The position numbers and the translations under genes are program-made. Under the pieces are notes generated by a model, which worked only from the letters and a program-made list of their open reading frames with translations, searched no databases and was not told where the DNA came from. A DNA stretch of 11,020 nt from Syntrophaceae bacterium CG2_30_49_12 (GTDB taxonomy: Bacteria > Desulfobacterota > Syntrophia > Syntrophales > CG2-30-49-12), in NCBI GenBank assembly GCA_001873675.1, contig MNZP01000206.1, positions 1 to 11,020 of the forward strand, given 5' to 3'. Positions 1 to 7,032 of this stretch are shown piece by piece. Numbering within the stretch: the stretch's first letter is position 1; each line of letters begins with the position of its first letter.

Positions 1-673
1 CCGCAACAGCCAGAGGAATCTCGCACATATTCCCCAGATTCTCATGGTCAACCATGGGGGGCTTGCGGTGAATACCCAGAATGGCGATATCAGAACAGTG
101 GACGGCGCCGCACATATTGAGGCAACAGGCCAGTGATATCCGGACCTGAGCGGGGAATCTCATGTTCTGGAAATCATCGTACAACTCGTCCATAACGCAC
201 TTTACAACACCTGAGGCATCAATGGCCGGAGTATGACAGTGAATCCACCCCTGGGTGTGAACGATGTTGGTAAGACCGGCGCCGGTGCCACCACGGGGAA
301 ACTTATACGAGCCACCGGCAAATTTCCTCTTCTCAAGGTCTTCCATCAGGGGCTTCAATTTTGCCTCGTCATCAACCATAAACTCGACGTTATTACGGGT
401 AGTCCATCTTACGTGTCCATCGCAGTGTTTATCGGCAATATCGCATATCTCACGGATATGCTGGACACTCATCAGCCGGCAGCCGCCCACCCTTACCGTG
501 TAGACCTTCTCACCTGTCTCGGAAACATGCACAAGCACACCTGGTTCCAGGATCTCGTGGTACAACCACTTCCCAAAATTCCTCTTGATTATGGGTGGTA
601 AAAACTCTTCATAGTTTCGCGGACCGACGTCGGTGATTCTATCCTTCATCGGATTACTCGGATCATAACCCAT
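1..673 (-). CDS. dsrB: Dissimilatory sulfite reductase beta subunit DsrB (3' end off the window)
   Basis: Beta subunit of the siroheme enzyme that reduces sulfite in the cytoplasm, working with DsrA as an alpha2beta2 core and normally handing sulfur to DsrC. The 224 visible residues start MGYDPSNPMKDRITDVGP and contain the family stretch GWIHCHTPA (142-150), the siroheme-cluster cysteines C146, C183, C184 and C188 in LACCLNMCGAVHCSD, and IHRKPPMVDH (201-210). Spacing matches Desulfovibrio DsrB with a constant shift of five residues. The reading frame is open to the window edge, where the sequence is CEIPLAVA, so the ferredoxin domain and C terminus lie outside. An AGGAGG ribosome site sits 8 bases before ATG 671-673, and the gene starts 12 bases after dsrA ends, so the two are co-transcribed. 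dsrD, if present, would be off the left edge. Confidence 0.97.
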   Translation of the reverse strand, partial: MGYDPSNPMKDRITDVGPRNYEEFLPPIIKRNFGKWLYHEILEPGVLVHVSETGEKVYTVRVGGCRLMSVQHIREICDIADKHCDGHVRWTTRNNVEFMVDDEAKLKPLMEDLEKRKFAGGSYKFPRGGTGAGLTNIVHTQGWIHCHTPAIDASGVVKCVMDELYDDFQNMRFPAQVRISLACCLNMCGAVHCSDIAILGIHRKPPMVDHENLGNMCEIPLAVA

Positions 674-685
674 TTTAAAGACCTC

Positions 686-1993
686 CTATTTCTGGTGTTT
701 TTTCCTGAATTCTTTAATATCCCGCTCCCATCCCCCAGCAACGTCCTCCTCCTTCCAGAAGATGTAAGGGTTAGATCTTGGTTCTTTAATTGATCGAGGG
801 TCTGCCTTTAATTCGCAAACCTCAAGAAGTTTCCCGAAGCCCTGCCTCTGCATCAATTCACCGAGGCGCTCACGATTTCTACCCTCTTCAGCCCACCAAT
901 CCCACACCTTTTCGATCAACTCCTTGATTTCATCGTACGGCTCCTCGACCTTCATAAACGGTATGGTCAAGGTAGACATCTGGGCGCCTTCTAAGATCGG
1001 GGCCTTGGCGCCAAACAGGATAGAGGCTCCGGTATCCTTTCCAATCCTCAAGGCCCTGGGCATCGTATCAATACAATGCATACACCGAATACATTCTTTA
1101 TTATTAATCTTAAGTTTGTTTCCATCCCAGGCCATACAATGGGTGGGACAGAGATCAATCACCTCTTTCTCGATATCAAAAGGTCCCCAGTCACGGCCGG
1201 AATGGGCGCCCGCATTCGGCTTGAACTCGCCCCCCACATACGCCCCCACCGCTTCCTGGTCAATGCGGATGTCATCCCGCCAGGTGCCGATAACCGACAT
1301 ATCCGCTCTCGCAATAGAGGCCACACAGCCGTTGGGACAACCATCAAACTTGAACTTGAATTTATACGGAAATGCGGGTCTGTGTAACTCATCCTGATAT
1401 TCCATGGTAAGGGAGTGGCACAGATGCTGGGTATCGTAACAGGCATACTCACAGCGGGCCTTTCCTATACAGCAATTCGGCGTCCTGAGATTGGAGCCTG
1501 AACCGCCGAGATCCTGTTTAAGGTTATGGGTAAGCTCCCAGAAGACCTCTTCCAATTGCGGTGTGGTTGTCCCCAATAAGATGATATCACCGGTGGAGCC
1601 ATGCATGTTGGTGAGACCGCTACCCCGTCTCTCCCACAATTCACACACTTGCCTCAAGTACTCCGTGGTATAAAAATAACTGGAAGGTTGATTTACACGC
1701 ATGGTATGAAAATCTCTTATACCCGGAAATTGTTCAGGCTGGTCACAATACCTGCCGATAACACCGCCACCGTACCCGAAGACACCCACGATACCGCCGT
1801 GTTTCCAGTGCCCTACCTTATCTTCGTAGGAAAGCTCCATAAGACCGAGGAGGTCATCGCAAGCCTCCCGCGGTGTTTGCAAATCAACTTTCGTTTTTTC
1901 TCTTGCCTCGGCCTCCTGTTTTATATCAGAGACAAAACTTGGCCACCTCCCCTTCTCTAACTCATCAAGCATAGGAGTCTTACGCTTTGCCAT
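686..1993 (-). CDS. dsrA: Dissimilatory sulfite reductase alpha subunit DsrA
   Basis: Alpha subunit of the cytoplasmic sulfite reductase, 435 residues, a full family length. The siroheme/[4Fe-4S] cysteines are C175-x5-C181 and C219-x3-C223; the inserted ferredoxin domain has C282 then C301-x2-C304-x2-C307. These match Desulfovibrio DsrA with a shift of two. N-terminal landmarks are GGIVGVFGYGGGVIGRYCDQ (66-85) and GSGLTNMHGSTGD (124-136). The C terminus has the usual NPYIFWKEEDVAGGW element (408-422). ATG 1991-1993 follows GGAGG by 7 bases. The gene is separated from the upstream TPR gene by 146 bases that hold a promoter candidate, and dsrB follows after 12 bases. The sequence looks like the reductive bacterial type by family resemblance, but a tree is needed to exclude an oxidative or archaeal-type lineage. 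Confidence 0.98.
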   Translation of the reverse strand: MAKRKTPMLDELEKGRWPSFVSDIKQEAEAREKTKVDLQTPREACDDLLGLMELSYEDKVGHWKHGGIVGVFGYGGGVIGRYCDQPEQFPGIRDFHTMRVNQPSSYFYTTEYLRQVCELWERRGSGLTNMHGSTGDIILLGTTTPQLEEVFWELTHNLKQDLGGSGSNLRTPNCCIGKARCEYACYDTQHLCHSLTMEYQDELHRPAFPYKFKFKFDGCPNGCVASIARADMSVIGTWRDDIRIDQEAVGAYVGGEFKPNAGAHSGRDWGPFDIEKEVIDLCPTHCMAWDGNKLKINNKECIRCMHCIDTMPRALRIGKDTGASILFGAKAPILEGAQMSTLTIPFMKVEEPYDEIKELIEKVWDWWAEEGRNRERLGELMQRQGFGKLLEVCELKADPRSIKEPRSNPYIFWKEEDVAGGWERDIKEFRKKHQK

Positions 1994-2091
1994 TAAAATA
2001 CCTCCATTCTTAAGTTATTTAACACTATCTGGACTGCTACTCTGTTCACCCCCTCCCCAAGAATCTCAAAATCAGTCAAACCCGCAGGCTA

Positions 2092-2118
2092 ACTATAACA
2101 ATATCTTCCACCTGTCAA
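2092..2118 (-). promoter_or_regulatory. Sigma-70-like promoter candidate for dsrAB
   Basis: On the minus strand a perfect -35 TTGACA (2113-2118) is followed after 15 bases by TATAGT (2092-2097), or after 17 bases by TAGTTA. Transcription would begin near 2085, giving a leader of about 90 bases before dsrA. It lies in the only sizeable gap between the ferredoxin-to-TPR genes and dsrAB. The -35 is exact; the spacer of the better -10 is short. Confidence 0.5.
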
Positions 2119-2139
2119 GCCCTTATTAAAGAACGGAAA

Positions 2140-2763
2140 CTATTCCCGAAATGCTCTCAGTTCCTTCAAAAGCTCAGGGTGTACCTCATACCCACACTCT
2201 ATCGCCCTGTCACAATGGTGGATTGCCCTCTTGAATTCCCCCTTCTGGAGATATGCAGCAGAGAGGTTATTATGGGCAACCGCAAAATTTGGTGCAATTT
2301 CAATGGCCTTTTCACTGTTTTCAATACACTCTTCAATCTTTCCCTGAGAGAGATAGGCGCTCCCCAAGGTGCTTAAGGCCTGAACGAACACGGGGTCCTT
2401 TTTAACCGCCTTCTTGAGCATTTCAATCGCCTTCTCAACCTCTCCCATCTGCAGATAGGCAAATCCTATGTTGCCATAGGGAATAGCAAAATCCGACCTG
2501 AACTCTATGACTTTCCTGCAGATGTCAATCCCCTTTTCCATATCTCCCCTCTGTAAGTATATCCCACTCAGGTTGATGTATGCCTCTGCCAGGCGCGGAC
2601 TCTCTACTATCGCCTCTTCAAACTCGGATATTGCCTCATCCCATTTACGCTGCTTTATAAGCGCAATCCCCAAGTTGTAATGGGCAAGTGCACATCCCGG
2701 GTCATCTCCCGATCTCTGCTTCAGTTCCCTGATATACTCTTCGGTGGACACCCCTTCCTTCAT
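2140..2763 (-). CDS. Five-repeat TPR protein, dsr-linked
   Basis: A 207-residue soluble protein made almost entirely of tetratricopeptide repeats, which form helical scaffolds for protein-protein contacts. Five consecutive 34-residue units are readable at about 24-57, 58-91, 92-125, 126-159 and 160-193, each with the expected pattern such as AHYNLGIALIKQRKWDEAI and AHNNLSAAYLQKGEFKRAI. There is no signal peptide or membrane segment, so it should be cytoplasmic. Its ATG overlaps the stop of the preceding small gene in an ATGA arrangement, which implies translational coupling; its own ribosome site is weak (GGTGAG). The likely role, from position only, is assembling or holding partners of the sulfite reductase or of the two small upstream proteins. 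Its client cannot be read from sequence. Confidence 0.9.
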   Translation of the reverse strand: MKEGVSTEEYIRELKQRSGDDPGCALAHYNLGIALIKQRKWDEAISEFEEAIVESPRLAEAYINLSGIYLQRGDMEKGIDICRKVIEFRSDFAIPYGNIGFAYLQMGEVEKAIEMLKKAVKKDPVFVQALSTLGSAYLSQGKIEECIENSEKAIEIAPNFAVAHNNLSAAYLQKGEFKRAIHHCDRAIECGYEVHPELLKELRAFRE

Positions 2764-3101
2764 AACTCACCATTTTTCAATATCTTTCCGTACCAGCAGG
2801 AAAACTCGTACATCCCCCTGTAGCGGTCGTTGTTGCCAATAATTCCTACGCAGATTTCCCACGCCCCTTGACCGTAAGCATTACTGTACTCTTCCTGAGG
2901 GCATGTTTGTAGAAACTTCCTTACCAGCGCCGAAGCCGTCTCCCTTTGTCCGGCCATCCTGATGTCAATGGGGTCATTCGGCATAAGGAAAGGGTCCCAG
3001 CTCTCGTATCCCTTATCGAGGATCCTCTTCCGGCTTCTTGCCGACATGCTCTCAAAGATAGCCTTCTTTCTCTTTTCCTCTTCAGGGGAAAGTTCAGACA
3101 C
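2760..3101 (-). CDS. Small conserved-looking protein of unknown function, dsr-linked
   Basis: A 113-residue protein I cannot assign to a named family. It has a charged helical N terminus (SPEEEKRKKAIFESMSARSR), then WDPFLMPNDPIDIRM (35-49), and an aromatic C-terminal half with YGQGAWEICVGII (76-88) and YRGMYEFSCWYG (94-105). Cysteines are C67, C84 and C102, not arranged as a metal motif. No signal peptide or membrane helix is visible. The start is GTG (3099-3101), because an in-frame TAA lies directly upstream; the best ribosome site, GGAAGG, is unusually far, about 13 bases. It follows the 107-residue gene after 40 bases and overlaps the TPR gene by 4 bases, so it is probably made together with the TPR protein. 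The WDPF...DPIDIR segment looks like a conserved core, which is a judgement from composition and not from a search. Confidence 0.8.
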   Translation of the reverse strand: MSELSPEEEKRKKAIFESMSARSRKRILDKGYESWDPFLMPNDPIDIRMAGQRETASALVRKFLQTCPQEEYSNAYGQGAWEICVGIIGNNDRYRGMYEFSCWYGKILKNGEL

Positions 3102-3141
3102 TTAAAAATATCACCCTTCCTATGTCAGGGCATAGCCTTTT

Positions 3142-3465
3142 TTAAAATACCTTTGCACGAAGATCCTTACCCGCAAGGGGGTTGTAGAGTTTCATAATGG
3201 CCACCTTCATAACATCTAAGGTCTTCATATCCACGATAAAATTCATCAGGATATTCTCCGCCTGTTCAGGAATTACACAGGCATTGGAAGAATCAAAGGC
3301 CAATTCCGGGAAACTCTTGCCAAGTTTCTTCTGCTCCTTGCCGGTAAGACCAACCTGAACCGCCTTTTTACCATCAATTTCCTTAATTTCGCCGGCTAAT
3401 CCGGCGCCTTGAATCTTTTTGAGTCTCTCATCATCGAGGGAAATGTTAATGTAATAGTCTGCCAT
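3142..3465 (-). CDS. Small acidic/basic cytoplasmic protein of unknown function
   Basis: A 107-residue protein that I do not recognise. It starts MADYYINISLDDERLKK, contains IDGKKAVQVGLTGKEQKK (30-47), a single cysteine (C63), and a C-terminal helix region VDMKTLDVMKVAIMKLYNP (78-96). No signal peptide, membrane helix or metal-binding pattern is seen. The ATG (3463-3465) follows a strong GGAGG by 8 bases. The 12-base stretch GGAGGTATTTTA before it is shared with the dsrA leader, so both genes have the same strong translation signal. It begins 30 bases after the ferredoxin gene. Co-transcription with the ferredoxin suggests a partner in electron transfer or in DsrAB function, but that is positional inference. 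Confidence 0.8.
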   Translation of the reverse strand: MADYYINISLDDERLKKIQGAGLAGEIKEIDGKKAVQVGLTGKEQKKLGKSFPELAFDSSNACVIPEQAENILMNFIVDMKTLDVMKVAIMKLYNPLAGKDLRAKVF

Positions 3466-3495
3466 CTAAAATACCTCCTGTTTGTAAAATTAAGC

Positions 3496-3708
3496 CTAAC
3501 ATCCTACGGAAACTTCATCATCTTCTTTGATAATTTTTAATGCCCCCGTTTCACAGACTACCACACAATTTTCACATCCAACACACTCTCTATCGCCAAT
3601 AGCCGGTGAACATCCATCCCTTCTCTTAATCAATACATCATTGGGGCATACCTCTGCGCATAATCCACAACAATTACACATCGCCTCGTCTATCTGGATA
3701 CGGAACAT
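3496..3708 (-). CDS. 2[4Fe-4S] ferredoxin
   Basis: A 70-residue bacterial ferredoxin carrying two [4Fe-4S] clusters. The first motif is C11-x2-C14-x2-C17-x3-C21-P, the second C42-x2-C45-x2-C48-x3-C52, where Glu replaces the usual Pro after the last cysteine. Extra cysteines occur at C13, C33 and the very last residue C70, so it has 11 in all. A longer loop between the motifs holds KRRDGCSPAIGDREC. It is the first gene of the tight ferredoxin-107-113-TPR group and lies about 54 bases downstream of the start expected from the sigma-54 promoter candidate. ATG 3706-3708 is preceded by an in-frame TAA and only a weak GGG-type ribosome site. A likely role is electron delivery related to sulfite reduction, inferred from neighbours. 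Confidence 0.93.
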   Translation of the reverse strand: MFRIQIDEAMCNCCGLCAEVCPNDVLIKRRDGCSPAIGDRECVGCENCVVVCETGALKIIKEDDEVSVGC

Positions 3709-3772
3709 GGGGCATTACCCGGCAGATACTTTTCATCGCTAACTCAATCTGGGAAAAACCTCTCTCTATGAA

Positions 3773-3789
3773 AGCAAAAACTATACCAG
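3773..3789 (-). promoter_or_regulatory. Sigma-54 (-24/-12) promoter candidate upstream of the ferredoxin-dsr genes
   Basis: The minus strand reads CTGGTATAGTTTTTGCT. The essential GG (3786-3787) and GC (3774-3775) are separated by exactly 10 bases, and the -12 element TTGCT is perfect; the -24 element TGGTAT differs from TGGCAC in two places. Transcription would start near 3762, about 54 bases before the ferredoxin ATG. The gene immediately upstream encodes a sigma-54 activator, which raises the prior considerably. Confidence 0.55.
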
Positions 3790-3938
3790 AAAAAATATAT
3801 GGATTGGAGGAAAAGCTTGCCCCGTACCCAGGGCAGGGCTTTCCGGATATATCCAGGTCGGGATCATTTACTACATAGAGAACAAAAATCTTGGGAGAAA
3901 CAGATCTAAATGGGAAGAAAAAGTAACACCATTTAACG

Positions 3939-3959
3939 TCCATTTTCCTTGAAAATGGA
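3939..3959. promoter_or_regulatory. 9-bp inverted repeat, possible activator binding site
   Basis: The arms TCCATTTTC (3939-3947) and GAAAATGGA (3951-3959) are perfect, with a 3-base centre CTT. It lies about 160 bases upstream of the sigma-54 element, the usual distance for an NtrC-family enhancer. On the minus strand it is not followed by a T run, so it is a poor terminator. Assignment as the regulator's site is inference. Confidence 0.35.
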
Positions 3960-3970
3960 AAATTTCTCTG

Positions 3971-4002
3971 TTCTTTTAAGGAGATTAACCTGCTCCTAAG
4001 AA
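3971..4002. repeat. Imperfect inverted repeat
   Basis: TTCTT (3971-3975) and AGGAG (3979-3983), separated by a 3-base bulge, pair with CTCCT (3993-3997) and AAGAA (3998-4002). This could be an RNA hairpin behind the regulator gene or a protein site. No T run follows on the minus strand. Confidence 0.3.
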
Positions 4003-4004
4003 AT

Positions 4005-4020
4005 GTTACGAGAAGGTAAC
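4005..4020. repeat. Inverted repeat GTTAC-N6-GTAAC
   Basis: Perfect 5-bp arms at 4005-4009 and 4016-4020 lie 20 bases after the regulator stop codon. On the minus strand it is followed by ATTTCTT, so a weak terminator is possible; an operator half-site spacing is equally possible. Confidence 0.3.
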
Positions 4021-4039
4021 GTAAAAGATTTAAGTAAGG

Positions 4040-5416
4040 TCAAGGGGTGGCGCTCTCAGCAATCTGGTGTTCTTTAATTTTTTCCCAGAGGGTCTTGCGA
4101 CTTATCCCTAAAAGTTCTGCCGCCTTACTCTTCCGGCCCTGCGCCTCCTTAAGTATCTTACTGAGATGTTCCTTTTCTGCGGCCTTTAAAACCTCATCGA
4201 GAGTTTCAACACGGCGATCAAGATACTTTTTTTTCTTCAAGCAAATCTCCCGAATGTCCTTAGGAAGATCGGCGATCTGTATCTTCTCTGTCCGACAGAA
4301 GGCCACCGCCCTCTCCACGACGTTTCTCAACTCTCGAACGTTCCCGGGCCATTCGTATTGTTCAAGCAGATCCAGCGCGCCTTCCGTGAATCCAAGGATA
4401 TTTTTGGAAGTCTTCATCTTAAACTCATGCAAGAAATACTTGGCGAGAAGAGGGATATCCTCCTTACGTTCACAGAGAGAGGGAAGCTGTATCTTAATTG
4501 TGTTCAAACGATAGTACAGGTCCTCTCGAAGACGTTCGGTCTTTACTGTCTGGATATCGTATTTTGTAGCGCTGATTATCCTTACATCCACATGTATGGT
4601 TTTGGAGCCGCCGACTCTCTCAAATTCTTTTTCCTGGAGGACACGAAGAAGTTTGACCTGCACGGCAGGCGATATGTCGCCAATTTCATCCAGAAACAGT
4701 GTTCCCTGATCTGCCAGTTCGAAGCGGCCTTGTTTTCTTTGAATGGCGCCGGTAAAGGCCCCTCTCTCATGGCCAAAGAGTTCCGATTCAAGGATTGTCT
4801 CCGACAGGGCGGCACAGCTTACCTTAATGAACGGACCATTCTTGCGGCGGCTATTGTAATGAATAGCGTTAGCAACCAACTCTTTTCCCGTGCCACTCTT
4901 ACCTTGAATCAAAACGGCAGCATCTGTGTCCGCCACTATCCGGATACGTTCATAGATCTCTTGCATCTTATGGCTCTTACCTATAAGGCTGCCAAAATGG
5001 TATCTCTCCTCTAATTGTTGACGAAGATAGATATTTTCATCCTTCAAGCACTGAAAAATGCTGATATTCTGGATTTTCAAAACCAGTTCATCGAGAGAAA
5101 AGGGTTTGGTAATAAAATCGTGCGCCCCCAACTTCATGGCCTCGACAGCCTTCTCCACTGTGCCATAAGCGGTAATCATCACGACCATGGTTTCCGGGGA
5201 GAGGCTCTTTATCTCTTTAAGTATATCTATCCCCGATATGTCCGGCAGAACCATGTCAACTATTGCCATGTCAAATGATTCCCCATGAAACATCGCCAAC
5301 CCCTTTTGGCCGTTTTCAGCCACCTCAACCTTATATCCGGCTTTAGCTAAGGCATCGGAGATGGTAACCAGTAAGATAGGTTCATCATCTATAAGCAGAA
5401 TCTTTCCCTTCTCCAT
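4040..5416 (-). CDS. NtrC-family sigma-54-dependent response regulator
   Basis: A 458-residue activator with all three domains of the family. Receiver (1-120): acidic pocket D10/D11, phosphorylation site D54, K104. Central AAA+ domain (about 143-375): Walker A GKSGTGKE (172-179), the sigma-54 contact loop GAFTGA (219-224), Walker B LFLDEIGD (240-247), and WPGNVREL (356-363). C terminus (about 405-450): Fis-type helix-turn-helix with KAAELLGISRKTLWEKIKEH. GAFTGA is intact, so it should open sigma-54 promoters. I take ATG 5414-5416 as the start, with AGGAGG 11 bases upstream; the frame extends to a TTG at 5473 that overlaps the kinase stop, but MEKGKILLIDDEP is the normal beginning of a receiver. 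It lies 53 bases after the kinase and just upstream of the ferredoxin-dsr genes, its most likely target. Confidence 0.95.
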   Translation of the reverse strand: MEKGKILLIDDEPILLVTISDALAKAGYKVEVAENGQKGLAMFHGESFDMAIVDMVLPDISGIDILKEIKSLSPETMVVMITAYGTVEKAVEAMKLGAHDFITKPFSLDELVLKIQNISIFQCLKDENIYLRQQLEERYHFGSLIGKSHKMQEIYERIRIVADTDAAVLIQGKSGTGKELVANAIHYNSRRKNGPFIKVSCAALSETILESELFGHERGAFTGAIQRKQGRFELADQGTLFLDEIGDISPAVQVKLLRVLQEKEFERVGGSKTIHVDVRIISATKYDIQTVKTERLREDLYYRLNTIKIQLPSLCERKEDIPLLAKYFLHEFKMKTSKNILGFTEGALDLLEQYEWPGNVRELRNVVERAVAFCRTEKIQIADLPKDIREICLKKKKYLDRRVETLDEVLKAAEKEHLSKILKEAQGRKSKAAELLGISRKTLWEKIKEHQIAESATP

Positions 5417-5469
5417 GACCGGCCATGCCTCCTTAAGAAAATGATCCCGGAACTTTCTCCCCCGGATAA

Positions 5470-6966
5470 TCAAGGGGTAAAAGGGGGTAAAAGAATTGTA
5501 AACTCGCTTCCCATACCTTTTTCGCTTTCCACCTCGATTTTGCCACCGTGGTCATAAATGATACCGTAACTGACGGAAAGGCCAAGCCCAGTCCCCTGTC
5601 CTGGATCTTTTGTACTGAAAAAGGGATCAAATATCCTGTCTATGTTCTCTTCCGGGATTCCGCATCCATTATCCCTTATCGCAACACTTACTCTCCCGTT
5701 TTCCTGGCCGGTTTTTATCCAGAGATCCCCCCCCTCCGGCATGGCGGCAATGGCATTTAAAATAAGATTCACAAAGACCTGTAGCAATTGATGGGGATCT
5801 ACCATAATTTTGGAGAGACCTTGATCAAGGTCTCTGTGGAGGGAAATGTTATTTGAAGAAAGTTGATGGGAAGTCACCTCCAATGTCCGGTTCATCAGGG
5901 CATTAATATCCGTGGGCTCAAGTTGAAAACTCCTCTGCTTACCGAAATTCAAAAGTTGTTTGACGGTTCTTCGTATCCGTTCCAGGCCCGAATGGATGAG
6001 ATCAAGGTATTTGGTCCTTACCTGTTCGTCCTGAAAGTTCTGTCTGAGGGTTTCAAGGCAGGTAAGGACACCCCCCAAGGGATTATTGATTTCATGGGCC
6101 AGACCAGCCGCCAGTTTCCCCATTGCTGCCATTTTCTCCGTTTGAACCATGTGGGCATGGGCACGCTCAAGCTCTTTTCTTGTCTGATTGAGGCTATCCA
6201 TCATGGAATTGAAGGCCTGACTAAGAAAACCTATTTCATCCCTGTGGCTGATGGTAGAACGGATGGATAGATTTCCCCTGCTCACCTCTCTCAGGTCATC
6301 GGTTAATTTCATGACAGGTTTGATAATGTTCAGGATTAAGGTATAGACAATGATGAAACTAAGCGCTATCAACCCGACAGATATGAGGATCATCTCCTTA
6401 TAACGTTTAACCAGGTATCGTTCAAACAGCCTGTTTTGGAGACTTTCCAGAGAGAATCCAATTCTCAAAGCGCCCAGTTTCTCAAATCCTCTGGTCAGGG
6501 GGGTGAAAACTTCTATAACCTCATCGGCGCCTTTGTACCTATGGATGATTGTTTTATCAAAGGCGGCAGATTGCAGAGAAATCCTGTCCGGATAATTCCT
6601 CCTGTATCCCTGATGACTCTCTCTTATTATCTTACCCGAGATATCGGTAACGATAACATACCCGACTTTCAAGTTTTTATTAGCCATTATACGGGCAATA
6701 TAGTTATCAAGTAAACTTCCCACCCGCACCGGATCCAACTCTTTATAAGGAGAAAGCAGGACATTAGTAATAGGAATAGCAAACACCTCTGCCAGTTCCT
6801 TCTTCTGCCGTTCTAAATCTTCCGTAGTTAAACGATACTCTCGATAAATAGAAAAAGCTATGATCAGCATCATCATTAAAATGAGAAAGCTGGAGATAAG
6901 GTAGAACTTTGTTTTCAGACTCCACCTTTTTTTTTGAAAGGGAAAAAAGAGAGAAGAAAAAGGCAT
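5470..6966 (-). CDS. Membrane-bound sensor histidine kinase
   Basis: A 498-residue kinase. A transmembrane helix at about 21-40 and another at about 192-211 enclose a roughly 150-residue extracytoplasmic sensor region that looks like a PAS/Cache-type fold (GYVIVTDISGKIIRES, LGALRIGFS). Then come a HAMP linker (about 212-265), a dimerisation domain with the phospho-accepting histidine in LAHEINNP (H291), and an ATPase domain with N box (N400, N404), DNGCGIP (432-438) and GTGLGLS (458-464). The class matches kinases that pair with NtrC-type regulators. I prefer ATG 6964-6966, which has GAGGG 6 bases upstream and leaves a normal N terminus; the longer frame from 7032 has no ribosome site. The ligand is unknown. 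The partner regulator follows after 53 bases. Confidence 0.95.
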   Translation of the reverse strand: MPFSSLFFPFQKKRWSLKTKFYLISSFLILMMMLIIAFSIYREYRLTTEDLERQKKELAEVFAIPITNVLLSPYKELDPVRVGSLLDNYIARIMANKNLKVGYVIVTDISGKIIRESHQGYRRNYPDRISLQSAAFDKTIIHRYKGADEVIEVFTPLTRGFEKLGALRIGFSLESLQNRLFERYLVKRYKEMILISVGLIALSFIIVYTLILNIIKPVMKLTDDLREVSRGNLSIRSTISHRDEIGFLSQAFNSMMDSLNQTRKELERAHAHMVQTEKMAAMGKLAAGLAHEINNPLGGVLTCLETLRQNFQDEQVRTKYLDLIHSGLERIRRTVKQLLNFGKQRSFQLEPTDINALMNRTLEVTSHQLSSNNISLHRDLDQGLSKIMVDPHQLLQVFVNLILNAIAAMPEGGDLWIKTGQENGRVSVAIRDNGCGIPEENIDRIFDPFFSTKDPGQGTGLGLSVSYGIIYDHGGKIEVESEKGMGSEFTILLPPFTP

Positions 6967-7032
6967 ATGACACCCTCTAAAATAGGGAATCGGGCGATGA
7001 CATTCAAAACTATGCCTGAGAACGACTATCAT

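Larger units (their letters stand above)
3709..4039. other. 331-bp intergenic region between response regulator and ferredoxin
   Basis: No gene that I accept lies here. It holds the sigma-54 promoter candidate at 3773-3789 and three inverted repeats 150-250 bases upstream of it (3939-3959, 3971-4002, 4005-4020). No run of T follows any hairpin on the minus strand, so there is no clear intrinsic terminator after the regulator gene and read-through is possible. An 89-codon open frame (3674-3943) crosses the region and is discussed separately. Confidence 0.6.

Noticed and set aside
924..1397. 157-residue plus-strand frame opposite dsrA
   Set aside because: It is antisense to a fully recognisable dsrA and its translation resembles no protein I know; the other plus-strand frames across dsrA and dsrB are the same kind of shadow.
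4358..5014. 218-residue plus-strand frame opposite the response regulator
   Set aside because: It is long, but it lies wholly antisense to the conserved AAA+ domain and shows no domain signature of its own.
5417..5473. TTG start giving the response regulator 19 extra residues
   Set aside because: Receiver domains begin a few residues before the first beta strand, which fits ATG 5414-5416; the extension would overlap the kinase stop.
5863..6270. 135-residue plus-strand frame opposite the histidine kinase
   Set aside because: It is antisense to the HAMP and dimerisation domains and has no plausible ribosome site or motif.
6967..7032. 22-residue N-terminal extension of the kinase
   Set aside because: The upstream ATG touches the CGGC stop and has no ribosome site, whereas ATG 6964-6966 has GAGGG at 6 bases.
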